DNA of 64,000 bases from Favolaschia claudopus (Eukaryota; Basidiomycota; Agaricomycetes; Agaricales; Mycenaceae). Shown in pieces: positions 1 to 17,580 of this stretch; the stretch's first letter is position 1, and each line of letters starts with the position of its first letter. The notes beneath the pieces were generated by a model. It made no database searches and was not told the origin of the DNA. It saw only the letters and a program-made list of their open reading frames with translations. Made by a program: the position numbers and the translations under genes. The stretch covers positions 2,356,001-2,420,000 of the forward strand of contig JAWWNJ010000006.1 in NCBI GenBank assembly GCA_037176885.1, given 5' to 3'.

Positions 1-1014
1 GCGCATGGATAGCTTCTGTAATGGGGGCGCAGAGCGAGAGAAGAAATCGTGGAACATGAGGTTGTCAATAGCCACACATCGAAACTCGAGAATCTGCAGC
101 GAAGGAAGGGTGATGGAGCTCATCAGATTGCCCCAAGTCACGGAGGACAAGTCATCTGGAGTAGAGTCAAACAAAGTAAAGTGTCGCATATTCGGGTGAG
201 TTGAAATCTCATAGGTGCCGATCCCGAAGTGGGTCGACAACCGCAGGGGTGCGAGCGCGCATACAGTCAGATTGGGCATCTGACGCAGCGCATATAGGCA
301 CTGCTCTGCGGTAAACAGCTCTCCCGTGAATTTTGTGAGCTGTGCCCAGGAAAACGTCAAGAAGACAGGGGGAATGCCATTCAGCATGAATTCACGGAGT
401 AGGGGCATACCAACTCCAGACAGGTAAACAGAGAATTCTTCGTCGGGGACATCTGTGGTGAGGAAGAGCAGAGAGAGGTTCTGCAATGACGAGAGATCCC
501 CCTTGATGAATTGGTGCATGCCGCTAAAATTTTTGGTATTTGGACTGTAGATCTCGAGCGCACGGATTCGTGGAGAATGGCGCCCGAGTACTTCCAACGT
601 AGGTAGGATATCGACGTTCATTTCCAATGTGCGAATCCGGATCGAAAGAGTAGACCCTCGAGAACGCTCCGTCCATGTTTCTGCGACTTGTGGCAGACAA
701 GGCAGGGCGGCAATTGTTCCTTCGACATGGAATGTGGTCCAAAGCGCAGGTATATGAATGGAAATCTCTCTCCATCGACTGCAGACGTGCGTTAAAAGAA
801 ATGGAGGTTGTTGAAAACTAATATATGTCGATTCGCCGTCGTCTGCAAGACAGTACAGGAAAATGTCCACCATGATTTCTGTGGGGAGGTTCGAGATTGG
901 ACAACTCGAGTCGGAGGTACTCTCATTGAGGTCATTGGAATCTGCGATGGGCTGAGCCTCAGACATGCGAAACGCCTGCTTGCCGCTCGAGTAAATGGCG
1001 CGTAAGATGAACAT
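1..1014 (-). CDS. F-box protein, partial (3' end beyond left edge)
   Basis: The frame opening at the ATG at 1014 reads without a stop to the window edge, 338 codons. About 45 residues in lies a clear F-box, ISNLPTEIMVDIF, followed by LTHVCSRWREISIHIPALW. This is the arrangement seen in the very large F-box families of mushroom-forming fungi, whose products act as substrate adaptors of SCF ubiquitin ligases. The rest is leucine-rich with phrases such as LSSLQNLSLLFL and LPSLQILEFRCVAIDNL, which fits the irregular leucine-rich C-terminal half of these proteins. A second in-frame Met lies 16 codons later, so the start could be there. The substrate is unknown. No intron is needed in the visible part. 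The F-box assignment is firm; the C-terminus cannot be seen. Confidence 0.8.
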   Translation of the reverse strand, partial: MFILRAIYSSGKQAFRMSEAQPIADSNDLNESTSDSSCPISNLPTEIMVDIFLYCLADDGESTYISFQQPPFLLTHVCSRWREISIHIPALWTTFHVEGTIAALPCLPQVAETWTERSRGSTLSIRIRTLEMNVDILPTLEVLGRHSPRIRALEIYSPNTKNFSGMHQFIKGDLSSLQNLSLLFLTTDVPDEEFSVYLSGVGMPLLREFMLNGIPPVFLTFSWAQLTKFTGELFTAEQCLYALRQMPNLTVCALAPLRLSTHFGIGTYEISTHPNMRHFTLFDSTPDDLSSVTWGNLMSSITLPSLQILEFRCVAIDNLMFHDFFSRSAPPLQKLSMR

Positions 1015-1151
1015 GGCGGCGGCAGAGGAAGAGAGGAAGCCTTGATCTTCACGCGGTCACGTTCTTTCGCTTCTCCACCTCGCCTTCAGCCCAAATTAAT
1101 TCGACACACATATAGAGTACATTGCATCGTGAAATATATTGTTTTGATACA

Positions 1152-4100
1152 TCAATTATCCGCTGGGGACCAGGAAGGTCGGCCCCAGTATCGAGGGCCA
1201 ATTCTAATGAGTACAACGATGCCAATGGCTACTTTTGCGATGTCGAACACCAAATACGCTTTCCGCGATCCCAGAAGGAAAGCTGCGGCTGCTAGGCACG
1301 CGAACGACCATCGAACAGGGAATATTCGTTCAAAACTGCCAATAAAAACCCGCGTCAGCACTAGATGTGTGAAAACTCGGCTGATGAGTTGCGTACCTTT
1401 GTTTCTCAAAAAGGGGACCGTTCGTCCACGACGAAAAATCGACGAGGATAAGGAATGGCGCCACGTTCAGGAAGAAATGGTCGCCGTCGAATGGGGTTGT
1501 CAGGCCGGCGATGGCGAGCGTTCGCACCCAGACGACAAGCACAGGCGCAGCGAGCGGAAGGAGCCATGTCATCAGCAACAGCAAATGCATGTTGTGATTA
1601 TGGTTATTCGCTACGTGTGGTGGAGGTCGTGAAGGCCGCCGCGGTTCCTCCGCCATCGCCTCGCCTTCTCGTCGTAGTAGAGGTACGGCCACCGTATCGG
1701 GAATTGATGCGAGGTGCGCCATGTGCACTCGAGAGGCGGCGCAGTTGTACAGATGTATCACCCAGCATCCGAGGAACGCCACTTGCCATGGCACGAAGAG
1801 GAAAATGAGGAGAAATATCAAGCACATCGATATGACTGTGCTTCGATGTACACTTGTTTCCTCTCGGCGCCTAGTCGAAAGATGAGGGCTAATTGGTGAC
1901 AAAACAGGACAACATAACATACCTTCTGGATGCACCCATCCTGAGGAAGCCGAGCGGGAACATGAGTGCTCGTAGCATCCACCAACTTACGACTACGAAG
2001 CCAGTTGAAATAAGCAGTAACAGTGGCGCGATCGCAGAGAGAAGCAGCTCTCCGTTATTGCCCAGATAATATTTCTCCGCAAGCGGCACTGCTGACAGGG
2101 CAATGGAGCAAATAAGCAACCTCCGCAACGATGTCCCCGTAAATGTCGTCAACGACTCTTCAACAGCAGGAACTTGGCCAGTAACCTCTCCCGCTCCCCA
2201 TGCTTGGAACAAAATCACCGCCACGACTCCAATCGCCCAAGTGGGTAAGACGGTAAAATACCGCGACGCCCAGCGACCAAGCGTAGCAAACCAGTCGATA
2301 CTCAGATCGAGTGACACCAAGTCGGATTTACATCCAAGAGAGCCGGAAGAATACAAGGTGAAGTATAGGCCGGGTGGAAGGATTCGGTCAGAGTGCACAT
2401 GCGGGGCAATTGCATGGGTGTGTAAGAGGATGCGATGAGAGGGAGCAACATTTAGCGGGAAGTAATGAGTTTCGGAGGGGTGGGATGTATGCACCAGCAG
2501 AGGTGCTAGAAGGGGATCTGAAAACGAGAGCTATTCGAACACAGTAAGAAGAGCCATGAATACAGGTAGCTCACCAGCACAAGGTTTGTCGGAGATTCGG
2601 TGGCGAGGTGAAATTCGGTAGACAATTAGAGCATTCGATAACAGATTTGGGAAATGGAACGACGCTCGCAAGGCTCCCAGATCCGAAAGCGGAACGCTGA
2701 TCGACCCAAGAAGTAACTCTACACAGTATAATTATCATTTTTGCACTGAGGACAAAGAGAGATGCACTCACTGAAAGTGCTAACACCGCTGACGAACGGC
2801 TCATCCATAACAAATCCCCCCATGATCCAACCTGCACTCTCGCCGCCGTCCATCTTCACCCCAACCCACTTCAATGACTCCGTCGCAGAGATATCAGCTT
2901 CAAACAGGACAAGTCCTTCAGACTCATCCGAACCCTCGCTCGGAATTGGGAACGGTCGCCCAAGTATCGGACTCGGCATGAGTTTCAACACATCAGGGCG
3001 TAATGAGCTACATCTAACCTCATCTGCGCCACGGCCGCCACATTTCGATACCTCCGCCTTCAACGAAAGAGGCTTCTGGGGTGCCACAGGACCGACAGAC
3101 CCTTGCGATATCAATAGCACGAACTTCATGTTCGCTTTCGCGCCCGTGGGCGGGGTAGGTATGGGAAGCAAGTACGTGCGCGTGCCCTGCGGGTGCTTCA
3201 GCACGAGCTGGGTATCTGCGGGGAGCATCTCGAGGGAGCTGCGTGGTGGGACCGTTGTGTCGTCGATGCCATCTGAAGGTAGGGTAGGCGGTAGCGCGTG
3301 CCCGTCGCGCAGCCAGCGGTCCAGAATCAGACCGCGTCCAACGGGAGAATCAGCAGCGGCCAATTCAAGCGCCGCACGAGCGACACGCCAGCGCACTTGG
3401 TGGCACCACACCATCTCCCGGTGACCCACACCCGTCCACGCGCCCTCTAGTGCGCTGGAGAACACCGTCCGCCGGAAAGGCTCCTCGGGATGCGTCGAAG
3501 GCGGCAGAACACACGATTCAGAGGGAATCATCATATCCGTCGCGCCTCCGCAGAGGCTCAAGATGGGCGTAGGGTCACTCGCAAGCACATGCGAGTTGCG
3601 CTCGTATATACCGTCGATCCGGGCATCGAACCGCGCTGGGGGGAGGGTATGCGGGGTGCTCATGGTGATAATGGCGGATATGTTGGTCGAGGGAAGGAGC
3701 GACGTCGCGACGATGCCGCCCATTGAATGGCCCATGATTATTATTGACGTGCCTTGGGGGTATAGAGACAAGATGTACGCGATTGCGCGCGAGGTATATG
3801 CCGTCTGCGCTTCGAGGGTTGGCCCATGGAAGGCAGACAGATCTTCGTTGAATTCAACTTTGCAGGATTCGTTAGCACAGTCGTCTCAACGAAATCATAT
3901 GAAATACGAGTACTCACCAGCAAAGAAATCGAGCGGCTTCAACTCCGGACGTAGCCAGAATTCCGGTGCGACGGAATGCGGCCTTTCAAAGTACTGTCTC
4001 ACCGCGGACGACGCGATGGAGCGTACCTGCCTTGACGAGCCTGCGTTTCCCGGGATAAACAACACGGGTACGCCGTTAGAGACCTTGAAATCCACCGCTC

Positions 4101-4379
4101 ATTAACACCATTGCCCAATGTGCCGCTTGACCAACATACGTGCGTAGGCTCCCATCCCTTACCGTACTGGTCGACTTCGCGATACAGCCAAAGAGAGTAT
4201 CTCTTCGCTAGAGGAGTCCATGTCGCGTCGAACTCTGACTGCAGCACATAAGAGGGATACATGTATGACATTCGACATCCTTGCGGTGAGAGGTTGCTCG
4301 CTGTGTCCAACGTGGCCGAGTAAAGATATGCAACTAAGAGCACAGAGAAGACCGCAATAGACCCCGTCACAAACCGCAT
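1152..4379 (-). CDS. BST1: GPI inositol-deacylase (Bst1/PGAP1 family)
   Basis: This is an ER membrane lipase that removes the acyl chain from the inositol of newly made GPI anchors, which allows GPI proteins to leave the ER. The N-terminus has one hydrophobic segment (VTGSIAVFSVLLVAYLYSAT) and then CRMSYMYPSYV, a hallmark of the family. After an intron comes the alpha/beta-hydrolase core, NGVPVLFIPGNAGSSRQVRS, and then the nucleophile elbow IIIMGHSMGGIVA with its catalytic Ser. A luminal domain follows. The C-terminal third, spread over several exons between about 2500 and 1152, is a series of hydrophobic stretches such as FTVLPTWAIGVVAVILFQAW and PLLLLISTGFVVVSWWML, as expected for the multi-pass C-terminus. 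The stop is TGA at 1152-1154. At least six introns are implied by frame shifts between the conserved blocks. Total length and order match Bst1/PGAP1. Confidence 0.9.
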
Positions 4380-4671
4380 TCACGTCAACGTAGAAGGAGA
4401 AGAGAAGAATGGGTGATTTTTATGTTCAAGTTGCCAAGCACGTTGCGCGCAACCGCCGCGACCAGAATTGAAACTTATCTCTCAAGACACAAATAATCAG
4501 AGCAAGAAGGGATTCATTATTTTCAGCACACGAAAGTATCCACAAATATAGTTTCGTTTAGGGCGTGAATAAACATTGAATTGATGGGGGGAGAGGGAGA
4601 GTGCACGAAGGGGGATGGTAACAGCATGATGAAGGGACGTGAGGAGAACAAGAAACGAGCCATGCAAATAT

Positions 4672-5613
4672 CTACTCGTCTGCCGGTGCGTCCGCAGCCT
4701 CCTCCTTGGCGTCAGCGGGCTTGTCAGCTGTAATTCGGGTCAGTTAGGAGTGAAAGGATGAATGGTGAATCAGAGGGACTAACCAGAGTCTTGCATATCC
4801 GACGTCCAGAGGGTGAGATTGTCCCGGAGCAGTTGCATGATGAGGGTCGAGTCTTTGTAGCTCTCTTCTGATAGCGTATCGAGCTCAGCAATGGCGTCAT
4901 CGAATGCCTGCTTTGCGAGGTGGCATGCACGGTCGGGGGAGTTGAGGATTTCGTAGTAGAAGACGGAGAAGTTGAGGGCCAGGCCGAGGCGGATGGGGTG
5001 TGTCGGGGGGAGCTCAGTGACAGCGACGTCGGAAGCAGCCTTGTAGGCTTCGAGCGACTTGTCGGCACTGTCCTTCCGCTTATCGCCGGTTGCGAATTCG
5101 GCAAGGTAGCGGTGGTAGTCACCCATCCTGAGAACCGAATATTGTTAGCAACTGAATGAAGTCAAGTGGCAAAAAACAGCCAACTCACATCTTGTGGTAG
5201 AAGACCTTGGATTCGCCAGAGGCCGCCGAGGGGATGAGGTGCTTGTCGAGAACCTCGAGGATATCCTCGCAAATTTTGGCAAGCTCCTGCTCGATCTTCT
5301 CTCTGTAGCCCTTGATCATGGAGACCTGGGCCTCATTGCCCTTCGACTCCTCCTTCTGCTCGATCGAGGAGACTATTCTCCATGATGCGCGGCGGGCACC
5401 GATAACGTTCTTGTATGCGACAGATAAGAGATTGCGCTCCTCAACGGTGAGCTCTTGGTCGGATGAGGCGACGCGCTTCATGTTCTCGACCATCTCTGCG
5501 GCGTTCCATTAGCCAGTGACATAGAATTGAAGCGAAAAAAGCGTACCTTCGTAGCGCTCAGCCTGCTCAGCGAGCTTGGCGAGGTAGACAGAGTCTTCAC
5601 GGGATTCAGGCAT
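4672..5613 (-). CDS. 14-3-3 protein
   Basis: This is a phosphoserine/threonine-binding dimeric adaptor. I read four exons: 5613-5547, 5495-5189, 5127-4784 and 4727-4672, giving about 257 residues, the normal family length. Joins are supported by family motifs across every splice: [17 protein letters not shown], then [16 protein letters not shown]. The phosphopeptide-binding surface is present: [10 protein letters not shown], the [11 protein letters not shown] helix, and [16 protein letters not shown] followed by [19 protein letters not shown]. The short acidic tail ([17 protein letters not shown]) is encoded by the last exon. The start at 5613 gives [22 protein letters not shown], typical of fungal 14-3-3. 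The upstream leader on the coding strand is pyrimidine-rich, which is common for highly expressed fungal genes. Which of the paralogous 14-3-3 proteins it corresponds to cannot be told. Confidence 0.97.
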
Positions 5614-8424
5614 CTGAGAAATACGTGTCAACGCGCGTACGACGCGTAAGGAGATTTAAAACATACGGTGGATATGAAAGGGAGGAGGGTGTGAGTGTGG
5701 GCTAGATGGGGGGGACGATGAGCTCGCTGTGGACGACGGCGACGACGAGGGCAACTGACGAGTGAGGGGGTGGAGTCGAGTGACGATGGAGTTAAGAGAT
5801 GAGTTGAGATATAGGGCAAGGGGAGCTTTTGAAAGGCGTCGCCCAACAGATGCAAACAGACCAACACACAAAACGCCCTTGCCCAAGCGGCGCAGCGCTA
5901 ATCAACTGCGTCACCTGTGACATGCAGCGTCACGCTCCCTTTTTTGGAACCAATCGTCTCCAAGTTTGCTGTCTTGTAGGCTCTTATGAACCACAAAAAT
6001 GAACTTGGCTGGTTCCGGGAGCTCTCTTCTTCATTCACCTCACAAACCAGACTTTACGCGCCGAAATTCAGGTAAATCCAAGTGAGATTCCACTTGATGT
6101 GGACACGTCTCTATGCTCCTTGTTTTTCGTGGGCCTTTGCGCGTCGTTGCGTCCCACAAAGGCGCCAAAAGGCTCCGCAAATTCATACTCGTATTTCGTG
6201 CCCTCTGCCCTAATCATTTTGACATCTTGTCGTATCTTCTAGAAAATCAATTGATCAATTTCGAGAATGGCAACCACCTCTCTCCCCCAGCGTTTCAGGG
6301 CTGAAAGCTCGAAGAACAATGGTTGTGAACCCGCTGCCCTGTGAATGGATACTTCTGCAGTCTGCTCTTCACTATTGTCTTCAACGGTCGTGTGCTCTGT
6401 AACTTGAATCCGGGCGATGCGATCGATATCATATCCTCCTAGTTGTCTCGGATCGCTCAACAGACATCTTGGACGATTCACCTTCAATCTGGCGGCAGTG
6501 ACTCAGATGTGCCCTGTCTCTCCGTTGGTCTCGCAATGTAAAACTTGAGCTGGGTCTGAGATGAAGGCTATTTTGAGCGTGTCAATGCTTCAGCATGTTC
6601 CGACATTTCACGTCGAGGTCATGGTGGGAAATGGACTGCACGCTCGCTCGGGACTCTGCATCGATCCGCAAGTGCAGCTTAACTTGACTTTGGGTCGTAC
6701 ACGGCTTGCTCTATTAATCATTCGTCGGAAATTACATTCGCCACATTCCGTGCAAGTCGATGAGTACCTCCAGTACCAGTAGTTGCCGTGATGCCGTCCC
6801 CTCCCAGTCAACACTATCTTTGGCTCCAATTCACTGGAAGACCTGCACCGCCGCTCTGTTCAACCTTATATTATTATAACTTATAAATCAGCAACGTCTT
6901 TTCGGCTCGGAATCAAAGCACGCGATGGAGTGCTCATACTGGATGTATAAGTCCGGCGCTAAATAAGAGTCTCTCACCGTTGCGTTTCACCGCAGTACCC
7001 TAACTCTTTTCTTGAGCTCGAATTAGAACTGGGACACCAAATCGATTCACATCACTGGCAAAGGAAGAAACTCTCTTTTATCTGTGTCGACCGTGGAAGA
7101 TGTGATCCGAGTGTGAAGTTGGTTTCCACTTGGATTTTTTCGAAATCTTCTGCGCAGTATCAACGCCTAACGCAGACAGCTGTGACATATGTGGTTGAGC
7201 CTTCGCCGTAAGCACCTAAATCAATCTCTTTCCGCGGCCAACAAATTCTCAAATATAGAAAAACAGCGCCGGCTAACTAAACCTGTCTCGATGAGACTTC
7301 GGACACGCGCGACCACCCGCGATATGTTTCTTTCACCTCCAAGTGAGCGAATACAACTTTTCCCCGAATGAGTCGATCATGTTGTGGGGATCCATGCTGC
7401 AGTTACTTCAAGTGTGCCGCATGCGGGCTAGGTTGCCAAGTCTAAGGCACGTTGAGCTCATTGCGGTAAAAGTGTATCTTGCCTCTCATTGCGCCCGAAA
7501 TGAGCCTGAGGAATGTAGATTCCTGGAGAACACACGACAAAGAGTCGAGGTCAGACATTGTCAATGTTTAATTCCATCGGTACCCACTGGGTGCTACAAC
7601 ATAGTGCAGGTACAAAGACCACCAATTCGAATGTTATAGCATCTGTCTATGAAAAATGAAGGGGAGCTTGTTGTGGCACATACACTAGGCCCTACGCTTC
7701 TACGAAAATCAGGAGTCTCCCCTCTGCAGCTTCATACCCATGCAAGTGACCATAGCCACCTAGTGACTCGGAGAACACTTCAGTGCTCGTAAATCCTCGA
7801 CTTGCATGCAGGCTGGTCGTGTTGTCACGAGCCTAGTACCTGAAGTGTTTCCTCGAATACCAATCGTATCTGTCGCACTATGCCCAGTGGTTCTGTACCT
7901 GCGGGCCTCGATGTCTGTTCTCCAAAATTCAAACAACAATTGCTGCGCGGCAGCGAGTGCCAGTGCTTAAATTATTTGGTATGCTAATCACAGTGGAGGA
8001 ATGGATGGTGGTAGATTCAAACACCGAACGACATTCACGAATCTCGTCTTCAAGTTGTTCACCGTGAAAGAGCCTCTATCTTGAGTTGCGTTCTAGGTTC
8101 CTTATCCCCATTCGGGTAGTATCTCTCGGCTTCCTTTTACGGATGTGAAACTGCGATATTTCGCTGAGACATTCTTCAACAAATCGAACAAAGAGCCACC
8201 CAGGACGCGCTACATTTACATTACTCGATAGATATTATTTTAGTCCCCCTACTTTTGATTTGGACTAATTCCAAGGAATTTCGTGGCAAGCGGCGTTTCC
8301 CACGTGTTCGCGGCGGAGTTTGAATTTACAGATCAAGTATCTTAACCTCTCCCACCATTCTTCCCCCACATTGTGGCCTCTGTGGGCTCGAATTCCGAGG
8401 TAAAAAATATACCTTAAACCCTCT
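5614..8424. other. Gene-free stretch between 14-3-3 and KDM5
   Basis: About 2.8 kb in which I find no supportable gene on either strand. Open frames are short (under 100 codons), have no recognisable domain and do not join through plausible splice sites. The first 250 bp are the CT/GA-rich leader and promoter of the 14-3-3 gene. The last few hundred bases before 8425 should hold the KDM5 promoter. No tRNA fold, tandem repeat or terminal inverted repeat was recognised in the middle part. Decayed repeats or a long non-coding RNA cannot be excluded. Confidence 0.5.
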
Positions 8425-14584
<6,160 letters not shown>

Positions 14585-14736
14585 CTTGTTTTTCTCTAGG
14601 TCGCCCGTTGCTATGTAATCTTTATTGTCGTCATGCTTTCTGCTTTCTGTTTGCTACACACACATAAATTGCCTGTAAAATTAGAGATCCCTTTCGTTTA
14701 TGATGCATCCCAAGAAATACAGCCCAGGTTCTATTT

Positions 14737-16986
14737 CTATCGTCTGGTGACCATGAATTTATAAGTTGAATATCCGCCAATAGCGGCGAAGGCTACAAGT
14801 ACTGAGATGATGGAGAAAAACCACTTCAAATTGGGCTGAAAAGGTGAATGAGTGATCGAATGAGGCAGACGGGGATGTATGTCTGTTCACTCACGACGTC
14901 TTGACCTGGTACGTTCACGTTCATCCCCCACAAGCCTACGCCACATCAATGGTCAAGACACCGAGATACCAAGGGATACTTACCGGTTACAAGATTCATC
15001 GGGATAAGGACTGTACCCAATGCAGTGAGCTTGGAAAGTACGTCGTTGATCTGGTTGTTCGCCTCGGTCATTTCGATGGAGATTTGCGCTAGGTAGTTGG
15101 AGTGCGAGCGGGACAGAATCTTCTCGTAGTGGTTGAGATTCTGCGTCATTGTAATAAGATGGTCTTGGATATCGGAGAGGTAGAGACCCTGAAAAGTGGG
15201 ATATACCGTTTAAGAGGAATGATGCAAAGCAAGAGTCGAAATGAACTCACGATATCCGAAGTGGGAGCCACACGCCAATTCTCGTTGGCACGTTTGGCAA
15301 GGCCCTTCACCACGTCTGCCTTGTTCCCCATGAGCCGTAACAAACCCATAACCTTCTTGCGACACGTCCCAATACGACGAAGCATGTCACTTTGCTCCGC
15401 CTCCTTGAGAATAAGCACAAGCTCGTCGATACTATCGACTTCGTATTCGATACCCTGGATCAGCGGCCCAAACGCGTCGGTGATATCGTCGATGAGCGCA
15501 TAAGAAATCCAGTCAGAAGTCACGCTGATATAGTCCTTTAGCTGCTTAATGCGCCGACGGATGTTCTGCGGGTGTGGTGTGGGGCGGAAGTGGAATGAGA
15601 GGGTGCCCTCGCGAAAGACGATGATGTACATATTGAGCGGCTCGAGGTGCGTTGGACTGTATGGATCCTGGTCGAACGAGCGGAAACACACAAGGTAGTA
15701 GTTGCGGAACAATTCGATTTTTTCGCGCGCCTCCTCCATTTGGATGTCTTCCGTCGTGAGCGGGTGAATTGAGAAGACCTAGCACCGTCGTCAACAAAGA
15801 TGCGAGATTCATGCATGATAGATATGTCGCTCGCCTTGCTCAGCATCTTCATCTCATCGTCCGTGGGGCTTTGCACATCTAGCCACCACGTACTCGCCTC
15901 CGTATCGTTCGCGCTATGCCGTGGATGCTGCCCCAGTGGCCGATGGTTGGAAGTTCGTGGCGCCTTGTCCCCAACCACGGGCGTCGGCCCAGGACGCGAT
16001 GGCCGATCTCGAGTCGAGTTCGACGACTCTCGCGGTGGAGGCACGCCCGTGAAAAGATCGGTGAACGATTGACCCTCTGCGGGGAGCTCGCTGAGGGTGC
16101 GTGCGTGGATCGTCGCCGAAAGCGCGTTGGAGTAGAAAGAGAAGCGGTACGGCCTGTCGTGGCCTGTGTTCAGAATCCCAGGGATACCGGTAGTTGTTTG
16201 AGCAGAATCGATGGTAAAGGGTGGCGGATCGCCCGTGTTGCCTTCAAACATCGCCATCTTGCCGCCACCGCCTTTTCGGTGGTGCCGCGGCCGGGGGTTG
16301 CTTTGGCTGAGTTGCCGGCGGGGAGATTGGCGGCCTGCATCGGAGGGGCCTTCCGCAACATCGTCGGTGTTTGGGGCAACCGTTCGGGCACGGAGAGCAG
16401 ACAAAGAAAATTTGGGAGAGTTGAGTTTGAGCAAAGTTCGTTCGGACGCGGCGAATTCGTCCATTGGTGTGAAGTCGAATTCCGACTGAGAGGGATTCGG
16501 CTGGTAGGTAGGAAGACCGGCAAGATTCGGAGACGACGGCGCAGCGTGAAGCTGCTTCTCGTTGACTAGCATGGACGGATCGTGAGCGGACATGTGGTTC
16601 ATTTCCAAAAACGCAGGGCTGGGCTCGGGGCTTTCCAGCTGCTCGTATACCTGCTCTCCGCGCGCAATGCCGAGCTCATGCTGCTCGTGGGACGAGAGTT
16701 CCGGGAAGGAGTTGCTCGTAGGATCGTGTTCAGGAATCGGAGCTGTGGTCTCCCTGCGCAACAAAGACAATTGCATGGCCATGTCTACGTCCATAGTTCG
16801 CTGTCGCTCCCGTACTTGAGGGTCATTTGGATCGAAAGAACGAGCAAGAGTGGGGGAGTGTCTGGGTCGAGAAACGTCGCTTTCGCTGCGGCTGATGCTT
16901 GCTCGGTGGCGATTTGGGGACCCCCCTCGAATGGAAATGGGTGAGCTGGAGAGGACTGGATCTTCTTCCCTAGGCGGGGAACTCAT
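14737..16986 (-). CDS. CorA-type Mg2+ transporter (Alr/Mnr2-like)
   Basis: Membrane magnesium channel of the CorA superfamily. A disordered N-terminus of nearly 400 residues, rich in Ser/Pro/Arg, precedes the cytosolic domain (TWWLDVQSPTDDEMKMLSK, FSIHPLTTEDIQMEEAREK, YYLVCFRSFD). Long helices follow (VDSIDELVLILKEAEQSDML). The two C-terminal membrane segments carry the signature loop: LGTVLIPMNLVTG, GLWGMNVNVPGQ with the GMN selectivity motif, then WFFSIISVLVAFAAIGGYSTY. The stop is TAG at 14737-14739. The long N-terminal extension matches the fungal plasma-membrane Alr1/Alr2 and vacuolar Mnr2 proteins rather than the mitochondrial ones. One intron (15779-15834) must be spliced with a GC donor to keep the conserved HPLTTEDI block in frame. 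Which membrane it occupies cannot be told from sequence. Confidence 0.92.
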
Positions 16987-17580
16987 AATGAGCTAAAGAA
17001 CGCCTCGCGGCGTTATCCTATCGAGTAACCGGAAATTTGCTCGCAAGATTAAAGTCGTGGACGTCGAATGTGTTCGTAGTCAACGTGCAAGGGTCCTTGA
17101 GCCTTTAGCGATATTCCTCGATGAAAACCAGAAGATAAGGCCAGTTAAACTGTCTGAAGTTTAGGCAAACTCTATGAAGTTGAGAGGCATTGAAAGGTCG
17201 GAAAGGTACCAAAGTTGCTGTAAACGTTGCAAGAGGTAGTAGCAAGCCCTTGGCGTCGTCTGCTCTTCAATGAAAAGTCCACGTCGGCGTCGTTGTTGAC
17301 GTTGTCGATGAGGTATACTCCAAGTTTTGAGGGCTGTAATAGCCGACCCGGCGATCCGGACCGAGTTGCCGATTCTCGCTCTTCTTTTCTGCTGACTAAT
17401 ATATACATGTTTTTCTTGTGCGCCTCGTTCCCCAATCATCAATGCTGCACCTCGCGACGGCGGCCACGATGTTCCAACAGACGAAGCAATGCTATTTGCG
17501 ACCCATTCAATTTATCTCAAGAAAAACTACAAAACTACGGTGTCTGGCGGCAGAAACGCACGACCGCTGCTTCCCCCGAA
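16987..17580. other. Intergenic, CorA upstream region
   Basis: About 590 bp between the start of the CorA-type gene and the stop of the IFI6/27-like gene, both on the minus strand. It must hold the 3' UTR of one and the promoter of the other. No convincing gene, tRNA or repeat is seen; open frames here are short and have no domain. Confidence 0.5.

Noticed and set aside
1042..1632. Plus-strand open frame of 196 codons
   Set aside because: It is antisense to the membrane-spanning C-terminus of the Bst1/PGAP1 gene and has no domain; the minus-strand reading is clearly coding.
5985..8400. Search for a hidden gene in the 2.8 kb gap
   Set aside because: The short frames on both strands could not be joined by plausible introns into any recognisable protein.
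15538..15834. Read-through end of the long CorA N-terminal frame (Arg/Ser/Thr-rich)
   Set aside because: It is not conserved-looking; the family block HPLTTEDI lies in another frame and is recovered by the GC-AG intron.
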